This document shows, piece after piece, positions 1 through 6,556 of a stretch of DNA of 64,000 nucleotides. A program made the translations under genes and the position numbers. The notes below the pieces were generated by a model. It worked only from the letters and a program-made list of their open reading frames with translations. It was not told where the DNA came from and ran no database searches. Within the stretch, counting starts at the first letter, position 1. Every line of letters begins with the position of its first letter. Origin of the DNA: Rhodosporidiobolus odoratus (lineage: Eukaryota; Basidiomycota; Microbotryomycetes; Sporidiobolales; Sporidiobolaceae); NCBI GenBank assembly GCA_034387635.1, contig JAOANU010000001.1, forward strand, positions 1,116,001 through 1,180,000, read 5' to 3'.

Positions 1-1
1 G

Positions 2-352
2 CCAAACGCCATCGTTCCCCCTTCCACTTCCGTCTTCAACCTCGACGCCGCGCCCGCCAAATCTCGTATGGACTTTGCACCCTCGTCCAGCAGCAGCGGT
101 CCCGTGGGTCCTCTCTCAGCGCGCCTCTCGCCCGGATATGATTGGCCCAAGTCAACTCATTCGCCTCGATCTGCGGCGCCGACCGTCGCGCCTATCGGGA
201 CGGGAGCTGGAGTCAATGGAGCGGGTCCTGGGTCGGGCAAGACGACGCCTGTGTTGGCTTCTACCGCTGCCGCTGCGATGTCCACCTCGTCGTTCGACCC
301 GTTCAATCCGTTTGATGAGGAGGATGAGTTGCTCGGGCCTTTGAAGCGATAG
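2..352 (+). CDS. C-terminal part of an unidentified protein (5' end outside window)
   Basis: An open frame enters at base 2 and ends with TAG at 350-352. The visible 116 residues are Ser/Ala/Pro/Gly-rich and look disordered. The last 20 residues change character: an FDPFNPFDEEDELLGPLKR tail carries DPF and NPF tripeptides, which in other proteins are short motifs for AP-2 appendage and EH-domain binding. That makes an endocytic adaptor or accessory protein possible, but no folded domain is visible, so this is only a guess. It ends about 380 bases before the convergent SET-domain gene. Coding is supported by the uninterrupted frame and the non-random acidic tail. The function is not identified. 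Confidence 0.55.
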   Translation, partial: PNAIVPPSTSVFNLDAAPAKSRMDFAPSSSSSGPVGPLSARLSPGYDWPKSTHSPRSAAPTVAPIGTGAGVNGAGPGSGKTTPVLASTAAAAMSTSSFDPFNPFDEEDELLGPLKR

Positions 353-734
353 ATGGGGATTGGCAGGGGCGTAAAGGGTATTTCTGGGGTGTAGAGAAGA
401 GAGATTGTCCTGAGCTTTGCAAAGCAGAGTCGCTGGTCATGCTTCACTCCGATCTGCAAGCTCGAAGGGAAGCAGAAAAGGTTGTGGAAAAGACGAAATA
501 GTACCAGACAGCCTCACGGAAACGACAGAGACTGACACTGCTACGTTGCTTCACAGCTTAGCATCTAAACACAAAGCGTACGGGCATGCAGGTAGTCTAG
601 AGGACGGCGAGCAGAAGTGCAGAGGTAACAAGGTGCAGGGAAAATTGCGCGACCTTCTCAAGCTCGACTTGCTGAGGACGACGACCGGTGTTAGGCGGCG
701 AAAGACGAGATGAAACGAAAGAAGAGAACGTACT
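353..734. other. Convergent 3' intergenic region
   Basis: This is the space between the stop of the left-edge gene (+) and the original stop of the SET-domain gene (-). Short open frames here show no recognisable domain and are probably untranslated 3' sequence. No RNA gene or repeat was seen. Confidence 0.5.
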
Positions 735-884
735 TCAGGCATGCACAGCCCAGTGCAGGTTGTACTCGTCCAACGGATCGAGGTAGCGGAACAGGAAATC
801 GCGCAACTCCGAACCGAAGAGCATGCGACTCATCTCCATTGCCGCCTTGACGTACTGTTTCGCCTTTTTCTTGTTGCGTGAAGC
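735..884 (-). pseudogene. Orphaned 3' end (49 codons plus stop) of the TPR/SET gene, cut off by a retrotransposon
   Basis: Read on the minus strand, 884 down to 735 encodes 49 residues and a TGA stop. It begins ASRNKKKAKQYVKAAMEM and ends YNLHWAVHA. There is no start codon or gene context of its own. It continues exactly in frame from the SET-domain gene on the far side of the element (the ...HSFDSIK codons at about 6556) when the element and one copy of the 8-bp duplication are left out. The fragment has no stop or frameshift, which fits a recent separation. It is now 5.66 kb downstream of the truncated gene and would be translated only if the element were spliced out or absent from another allele. 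Confidence 0.9.
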
Positions 885-892
885 TTTGATGG
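885..892. repeat. Target-site duplication, left copy (TTTGATGG)
   Basis: TTTGATGG here matches 6549-6556 exactly and flanks the retrotransposon. The right copy directly follows the poly(A) tail, as expected for target-primed reverse transcription. Confidence 0.9.
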
Positions 893-908
893 CGGGAAGG
901 AAGGAAAC

Positions 909-2441
909 ATGGTACGAGTTTTGTTCAGTGAGGATTCTACGAGCTGGGAGGAGGCGGCTGCGGTGCGCGAGAGCGCCCGCGCCATGCTCTCACCGGCCTC
1001 TGAAGTCCCGCAGAACACGATTCGGCACTACGTTCCGACCCACTCCGCTGTCGAAGGAAAAGCGCGCTCCGTCCTTGTCCACAAGATCCGCGACGACATG
1101 GTGGAGCACTACGACGGCCCCTCAGCCCGCTTACCCGCCCTCCTTGACAGCCTCTCCCCTGCCTCTGACCTCCTCAACAAACTAGTGGGGAAGACCAGCG
1201 GAGGACGCTACGTCCGTACCCTCCAAGCCCGAGAAAGCCAAGCCTCTGCCCATGTGGTGGACATCGCTTTCTCGAGCCCGCAAGCCTTTCAATATGGGCT
1301 CAACAAGCCTTTCGAGTACATGGGTAAAGTGCTGCAACGCAGCTACGCCCCGCAACCCCACCTCCTCAACCTTATCGAGCTCCGTTTCTCCCTCACTGAC
1401 CTCAATCTTCCCCCCTCTGCCGTGGTTTCATCGCTTACCACCCTCCTTTCCTCCTCTCCCTCCCTTAAGCTTGTGCAGGTCCACCAGCTCTACACCAAGA
1501 CCACCTCGGGCGTCATGACCACTGCCGGGCATATTGCTGCCTACATTCGTCTCGCGGACGCCTCCTCCCTTCCCTCGGCCCCCTTCGACCGCAAGGCAAC
1601 CCTCGCTGCCCTTCTTCCCACCAAGGTCAACATTGGGCGGTCCGAGCTAGCTGTACGTCACTCGTACGAACTGCAGTTCTGCACCTCGTGCCGCTTCAGC
1701 GGTCACGCGGCCCGGAATTGTCCCCGCGTCCAGTGCCGTAGCTGCAGCAAGTACGGGCATGTTGCTGCCCACTGCAGCGACCCCACGGGCAGGAGCCACA
1801 ACGGCGCCAAGGCTCCCCATGCGTCGTCCTCATGGTCCCAAATCCCCTTCACTTTCGCCTCCCCACGATTCCCTCCTGCGGCCACCGGCAACAACGGTAT
1901 CCCAATCGCCACTTCCACCTTCAGCCGACTCCACCATGAGACAGCGGCTGGAGACACGGGCGCCCCCCACCCTTCCATTCCGAGGACTCCCTCAAAGGCG
2001 CAAAACCGGCTCCTTCTAGCCGAGAAGAAGCGCGCGAGAGCAGCCCTCTCCCCCACCATCACCACCTCCCAGTCTTCCTCCTCCTCCTCTCCTCTCCCTC
2101 GCCCCTCACCTGCCAAGCGCCAAAACGTCTCCCAAATGTCTTCCCTTCCGGCCCACATCCCCTCCGCCTCCGCCCTCCTCTTCCAGCCTGCCGGTCCCGC
2201 GGCGGGCGGCCCTATCTCGGGCACGAGAAAAGGCGTGGTAGCACGGAAGGATGAGGGTGGATCAGGTAGCGGGGCTGGGAGCAAGGAGGAGGAAGAATGG
2301 CTGGAGGAGGAGGAGGAGGAGGAGGAGGAGGAGGAGGAGGAGAAGAAGGAAGTAGAGCGGATTCTGCAAGAAGGCGAGATTCCCCCCACCCAAACTGAGT
2401 CCTCTCCCTCCCAGCCCACCTCCCCCCACCCTACCCAATGA
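909..2441 (+). CDS. Retrotransposon ORF1 protein (Gag-like, two CCHC zinc knuckles)
   Basis: A 510-residue open frame begins at the first ATG, 16 bases inside the element. Residues about 1-250 are a moderately structured region without a family I recognise. Residues about 258-290 hold two tandem CX2CX4HX4C knuckles (CTSCRFSGHAARNC and CRSCSKYGHVAAHC), the nucleic-acid-binding signature of LINE ORF1 proteins. The rest is Ser/Pro-rich, then has a pure glutamate run coded by GAG/GGA repeats (about 2303-2347) and a Ser/Pro/Thr end. It presumably coats the element RNA in the ribonucleoprotein. Its TGA overlaps the ORF2 ATG. The start could be internal if the element is 5'-truncated. Confidence 0.85.
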   Translation: MVRVLFSEDSTSWEEAAAVRESARAMLSPASEVPQNTIRHYVPTHSAVEGKARSVLVHKIRDDMVEHYDGPSARLPALLDSLSPASDLLNKLVGKTSGGRYVRTLQARESQASAHVVDIAFSSPQAFQYGLNKPFEYMGKVLQRSYAPQPHLLNLIELRFSLTDLNLPPSAVVSSLTTLLSSSPSLKLVQVHQLYTKTTSGVMTTAGHIAAYIRLADASSLPSAPFDRKATLAALLPTKVNIGRSELAVRHSYELQFCTSCRFSGHAARNCPRVQCRSCSKYGHVAAHCSDPTGRSHNGAKAPHASSSWSQIPFTFASPRFPPAATGNNGIPIATSTFSRLHHETAAGDTGAPHPSIPRTPSKAQNRLLLAEKKRARAALSPTITTSQSSSSSSPLPRPSPAKRQNVSQMSSLPAHIPSASALLFQPAGPAAGGPISGTRKGVVARKDEGGSGSGAGSKEEEEWLEEEEEEEEEEEEEKKEVERILQEGEIPPTQTESSPSQPTSPHPTQ

Positions 2442-5386
2442 AAGTAACCATATTGACCTTCAATGTCCGCTCGCTCGCTCGACAGAGTGTGCAGCGTGAC
2501 ATTTGTGATTTCCTTCTTTCCCTCTTCCCTCTTCCGCAGATAGTCTGTCTCCAAGAGCATCACCTTGATGCGAGCCGACGAGCTGAGCTCGAGGCTCTTT
2601 GGCCGGGCGAGTCCTTTTCATCTCGTCACCTTTTTACCCTCATCCACCCCTCCCTCGTTCTCACAAGCCGTCCTTCTGCCGTTATGGGTAACGATGACCG
2701 TACACTCACTGTGACGTTGTGCCCGCAGGACGGGCCAACAGTCCAAGTTACGAACATGTATGCCCCGGTGGAAGACAAGGCACGCTTGTCCTTGTTCTCC
2801 TCCCTCGCCCTCCCTCCTCGCATACCCCACTCTTTCTCCCTCATTGCTGGGGACTTGAATGACTGCCCTGATCCCGTAGCAGACCGGCGCAGCCAGCATG
2901 CTCGAGGCCATCACTGGGCAGAACTGGTGAAGCACCTACCGGTGCTGCACTCCGACGCGCTTCGGCTTCGGCACCCGCTCAAGTCTCTCTACACCCGTCC
3001 ACACAAGATGAACAGGCGCGTCGTTTCCTCTTCGCGTATTGATCACATCCTCTTCTCTTCCAAACATTGCACTGCCCTCCGTGACGCACTAGTCATCTAC
3101 ACCGCTCCATTCTCGGACCACCGGCCTGTCTCCGCCTCCTTTGAGCTGGAAGGTCAAAGTTCAGATCCTGCGCTGACTTGTCTCCCCTCCTGCAACTCCT
3201 CCCTGTTTCGACTCAATCCCTCCATCTGTGTGGATGCGCAGTTCAGGGAAGAGCTCCACGCTTTCTACCTGACCGCCCTGTGCCCCATGCAGAACTCGTT
3301 CCCGAGTGTGACCGCCTGGTGGGAGGCAGCAAAGCGTGACTTGGCTGCTTTCGCAGCGCGGTGGGCCCGCTCTCGCCGTGACCTTCGCAACCAGCGCCGA
3401 CATACTGCCGAAGCTGCACTCACCGCTCTAGAAGCTCGCTTCCCACTGGGAGAGGACGAGCAACTTGAGTGGTGGGGCGCTGAGGAGGTGCTGCGGGACA
3501 TTGGGAGAGAGGAGCGGAATCAGCTAAGTCGCCGCTCTCACTTCCCCCTCCTGGCCGATGGACCTGCTCTCACATCCTCCCTCATCTCTCGCCTGCAGGC
3601 TCGGAGCAAGAGCATCACCTTCTCGAGCCTCAAGCTGCCCGATGGAACCAAGACCAACAAGATTGAAGAAGCGCTGGCAGGCGTCGATTCTTTCTTCAGG
3701 TCTGTCTTCCGGCTCACCCCTTTCCCTCCCGTTTCTGTTTCCTCTGCCCGCTCTCCTCTTCTTGCCGCTCTCCGCGCATCCACTCCTGCAAGTGACGCTT
3801 GCTATGGGAAAAGGATGAGTGCCGAGGCGGCGGCCTCGCTGGCACGTCCCTTCTCCGCCGAGGAGGTCAAGGCGGTGATTGCCACGACCCCCCGAGACTC
3901 TTCCCCCGGTCCGTCTGGATTACCCTACGAATTCTACAGGGCCTGTCCAGCGGTCGTGGCTGAGGATCTAGCGGCGACTTTTAACGAGACTTGGGCTTCT
4001 TCCTCCCTTCCCCCTTCCCAGACCGTCGCACATGTCCGCCTCCTCTTCAAGAGCCAGAAGGCCGGTGCAGATCCTAAGGATCTACGCTACTGGCGTCCAA
4101 TCTCTTTACGAGAAACGGACTACAAGATTATGGCCAAGTGCATTGTCACACGTCTCAACCGTGTTCTCCCTTCCATCATTCCCTCTGTCCAGCATGGCTT
4201 CGTACCTGGTCGGCTGGCTTCCGATGCAGGTACTCACCTTCGCTTTCTCATACAGCTTCTCAAGGATCTAGGACTACCCGAAGCTGTACTGCTCTCCCTT
4301 GACCAGGAGAAAGCGTACGACCTCGTCTCCCACTCCTGGATTCTTGAGTGCTACGAAGCGTTTGGTGCTCCCCCTCCCTTCCTCCGCCTTCTTGGCGCCC
4401 TCTATGATGGAGAAGCGCTTCGAGCCCGTTTTATCGTGAATGGGTTTCTCTCGGATGGGATCCAGCTCCGGACAGGTATACCGCAAGGCGATCCTCTCTC
4501 CTGCAATTCTTGGATCGTGGCTTTCCAGCCTTTCCTTGATGCGCTTGTAGTTCGGAAAATTTCGCTAACCCTGTACTCTCCTCTCCCTTCCCCTCGTGTC
4601 CCCATCCTCACTCGCCTCGCGTTTGCGGACGATGTGATTTTTGCGGCTGAGTCTCTTGCCAAAGCACTTCCCTCGCTCACAGGGCTAGCCAAAGACTGGC
4701 AGATGGCGACGAACGGACGCCTCAACGTTCTCAAGACTGAAGCAGCAGCAATAGGAGACCGCGCACGAGAAGGAGCGGAAGCGAGCCAGATCCGGTGGAG
4801 CGAGGATAACTCGTTCAGATGGGCGGGCTTCCCCTTTTCTCCTGGTGAAGAGACACTACCTTTCTACTCACTGCTCCTCTCGAACCTGCAGGCCCAGGCT
4901 TCGAAGGCGGCGGCGGTTTACCTCGACCCTCGTACCCGGACCGACTTTGCCAACTCTCATCTCCTCTCCCGCTCCCTCCACCTCCTCTCCTTCTCTCCGG
5001 CGCCGACCTCCTTCCTTTCGGGCCTCGAGAACCTCCTTATCGACTTCGTCTGGGGTCCAGGGAGGCGTCATCTCCTGTCCAAGGAGAAGGTTTTCCTTCC
5101 GAGGTCGGCGGGTGGTCTTGGCCTCCTCAGCCCGGTTCATTTTGACCTCGCAAATTCGCTTCGCCTGCTCGACAACCTCCTCCTCGACCCTCCTGTCGTC
5201 TGGGCTGACGTTGCCCGGGCCTCTTTCTCTCGGCATGTCACCCCCCTCTCCATCTCGGCCTCCTCAGCCAACCTCACCTCCTTTCGCAATCCGTGGAGCA
5301 TCTTCTCCCCGGGTTTCAAGCAGCCAGAGGACGCAGGCTGGGCAAGGATTGTACAGGCGGCCAAGGCATCCCCACCCTTCCTCTAA
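2438..5386 (+). CDS. Retrotransposon ORF2: endonuclease and reverse transcriptase (ends at an in-frame TAA)
   Basis: The frame runs 982 residues from an ATG that shares bases with the ORF1 stop. Residues about 1-245 are an exonuclease-endonuclease-phosphatase domain: NVRSLARQ, LQEHHL, AGDLND, SRIDHILF and SDHRPV carry the expected catalytic Asn, Glu, Asp and His positions. The reverse transcriptase follows at about 480-790, with WRPISL, HGFVPGR, SLDQEKAYD (about 622, first catalytic Asp), GIPQGDPLS (about 680) and FADDVIF (about 728, catalytic Asp pair). The endonuclease would nick the target and the RT would copy element RNA from the nick. TAA at 5384-5386 stops it before the C-terminal zinc finger, whose frame continues without a shift to 6295. 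Confidence 0.92.
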   Translation: MKVTILTFNVRSLARQSVQRDICDFLLSLFPLPQIVCLQEHHLDASRRAELEALWPGESFSSRHLFTLIHPSLVLTSRPSAVMGNDDRTLTVTLCPQDGPTVQVTNMYAPVEDKARLSLFSSLALPPRIPHSFSLIAGDLNDCPDPVADRRSQHARGHHWAELVKHLPVLHSDALRLRHPLKSLYTRPHKMNRRVVSSSRIDHILFSSKHCTALRDALVIYTAPFSDHRPVSASFELEGQSSDPALTCLPSCNSSLFRLNPSICVDAQFREELHAFYLTALCPMQNSFPSVTAWWEAAKRDLAAFAARWARSRRDLRNQRRHTAEAALTALEARFPLGEDEQLEWWGAEEVLRDIGREERNQLSRRSHFPLLADGPALTSSLISRLQARSKSITFSSLKLPDGTKTNKIEEALAGVDSFFRSVFRLTPFPPVSVSSARSPLLAALRASTPASDACYGKRMSAEAAASLARPFSAEEVKAVIATTPRDSSPGPSGLPYEFYRACPAVVAEDLAATFNETWASSSLPPSQTVAHVRLLFKSQKAGADPKDLRYWRPISLRETDYKIMAKCIVTRLNRVLPSIIPSVQHGFVPGRLASDAGTHLRFLIQLLKDLGLPEAVLLSLDQEKAYDLVSHSWILECYEAFGAPPPFLRLLGALYDGEALRARFIVNGFLSDGIQLRTGIPQGDPLSCNSWIVAFQPFLDALVVRKISLTLYSPLPSPRVPILTRLAFADDVIFAAESLAKALPSLTGLAKDWQMATNGRLNVLKTEAAAIGDRAREGAEASQIRWSEDNSFRWAGFPFSPGEETLPFYSLLLSNLQAQASKAAAVYLDPRTRTDFANSHLLSRSLHLLSFSPAPTSFLSGLENLLIDFVWGPGRRHLLSKEKVFLPRSAGGLGLLSPVHFDLANSLRLLDNLLLDPPVVWADVARASFSRHVTPLSISASSANLTSFRNPWSIFSPGFKQPEDAGWARIVQAAKASPPFL

Positions 5387-6295
5387 CCGCACTCCTGGAC
5401 GACTTCCGACCTCCTTTCCCTCCCCCCCTCGCTGTTCTCTCCCTCGCCACAGCTTCGCCGCATTCCCGCCATTGCGGCTTTCTACTGGCACAATCGAGTG
5501 CCGCATGGGCGTGACTCGGGTTACGCCTCTTTCGTGGCCGGTTCGACCCTGGCGAGGGAAGCGTGGGAAGAGGTGCGGCGAGAAGACGACTTCCTCTCCT
5601 CCCTCCTCCCGCCTGCCGTTGGAGCCTACGATCTGCCCACTCTCCTACCTGCTCCCACCCCACCCGCCACCTTCGCCTTCTCTTTCCTCTCCCTCCCCCA
5701 TGCCTTCTCTGCTGGTGAGGCTCGTGGACTACTCGCTGTCGCCCCGCGCCCTCTTCCCCTCTCCTCAGCTCTCGCCTCGCTATTCAACACTGCACCCGAC
5801 AATGGTGCACTCGAGCAGATGTGGCGCTGGATAAGCAAGAAGCCAGCCACGGCACGGGAGGTTGACGTCCACTGGCGTCTTGCTCATGGCGGAACGACCA
5901 CTGCAGCATCCCTACATCGCTTCGGCAAGCTGGGCTTGCCGGCGTGCGTGTTCTGCGGCATGGAGGACTCGGTAGTACACTCGTTCTTCACCTGCCACTA
6001 TTCAGCGGAATACTGGCAGGAGACCATTGCCCTCCTCGCCTCCGCTATCTCCCCCGACATCACCTCCACCTCCCTCTCCCCAGCCGAGCTGGTCCTCGGC
6101 CTCCCTACCCTCTCCACAGCGGTCGACAAGTCCGTTCTTCCCACCCTCCGTGCGATTGTCGCCATCGCTCTTTCCACCATTGACGAAACCCGCCGTTCCC
6201 GCATCCGATCCGAGCCGGCCCTTACATCCCCTTCTCCGCCAGCCCTCGCCTCTCGTTTCCTCCTTCGACTCGAGAACCGACTCTTGAGCGCCTGA
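5387..6295 (+). pseudogene. ORF2 C-terminal part (zf-RVT-like) beyond a single in-frame stop
   Basis: After the TAA at 5384-5386 the same frame stays open for 302 more codons to TGA at 6293-6295. It carries a zinc-binding-in-reverse-transcriptase segment: HWRLAHGG at about 5869, then a CVFC pair, a His in VVHSFF and a Cys in FTCHY (5944-6000). This tail normally belongs to ORF2, so an intact ORF2 would have about 1285 codons. The separation is one nonsense codon, not a frameshift. Either the copy is dead or the stop is read through; nothing here favours readthrough. Confidence 0.8.
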
Positions 6296-6412
6296 GCAGC
6301 GCCCCCTCCACCTCCTCACCCCTCCTTCCCTCCTCCTTTTCGGCGTTCTCGACAACCTCCTTTCTCGAGTTCTTCCCTCTCCCTTATCAGGCGGTTTTAG
6401 TGGTTTGGGGTG

Positions 6413-6433
6413 TACCCCGCTTCTTGCGGGGGT
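6413..6433 (+). other. Hairpin in the retrotransposon 3' UTR
   Basis: TACCCCGC pairs with GCGGGGGTA across a TTCTT loop, with one G bulged, roughly 100 bases before the poly(A) tail. Some LINEs use a 3' stem-loop for RT recognition of their RNA. That role is inferred here from position only. Confidence 0.5.
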
Positions 6434-6533
6434 AGCCGGTTCCACACTTTGTTGTACGCATGGATAGGGTTGCTTTGCGTAGATCAAGCCAGGCTTATGA
6501 GCTTTCCGCCTTGTAATCGAACACCTTCGATAC

Positions 6534-6548
6534 AAAAAAAAAAAAAAA
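6534..6548 (+). other. Poly(A) tail of the retrotransposon (A15)
   Basis: Fifteen uninterrupted A residues end the element and abut the right target-site duplication. In the direction of the host SET gene this is a T15 tract inside the coding region. Confidence 0.9.
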
Positions 6549-6556
6549 TTTGATGG
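6549..6556. repeat. Target-site duplication, right copy (TTTGATGG)
   Basis: Exact repeat of 885-892, immediately after the poly(A). On the minus strand it is CCATCAAA, coding ...S-I-K at the break in the SET protein. Confidence 0.9.

Larger units (their letters stand above)
893..6548 (+). mobile_element. Non-LTR retrotransposon (LINE), L1/Tx1-like, inserted antisense in the SET gene
   Basis: The element is about 5656 bp on the + strand. In order it has a 16-base leader, ORF1 with two CCHC zinc knuckles, ORF2 with an apurinic-like endonuclease, reverse transcriptase and a C-terminal zinc-finger segment, a roughly 240-base 3' UTR with a hairpin, and an A15 tail (6534-6548). There are no terminal repeats. 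An exact 8-bp duplication (TTTGATGG) flanks it. ORF2 contains RT motifs of the L1/Tx1 type (WRPISL, DYKIMAK, HGFVPGR, GIPQGDPLS, FADD), a zf-RVT-like tail and no visible RNase H. The very short leader means either a compact element or slight 5' truncation. One in-frame stop in ORF2 suggests this copy is not autonomous. Confidence 0.93.

Noticed and set aside
1703..2563. 286-codon minus-strand frame across the retrotransposon
   Set aside because: Shadow of ORF1; the Ser run is the antisense of the Glu repeat and no domain is present.
4845..5834. 329-codon + frame inside ORF2
   Set aside because: Overlaps ORF2 out of frame, is Arg/Ser/Pro-rich and has no motif.
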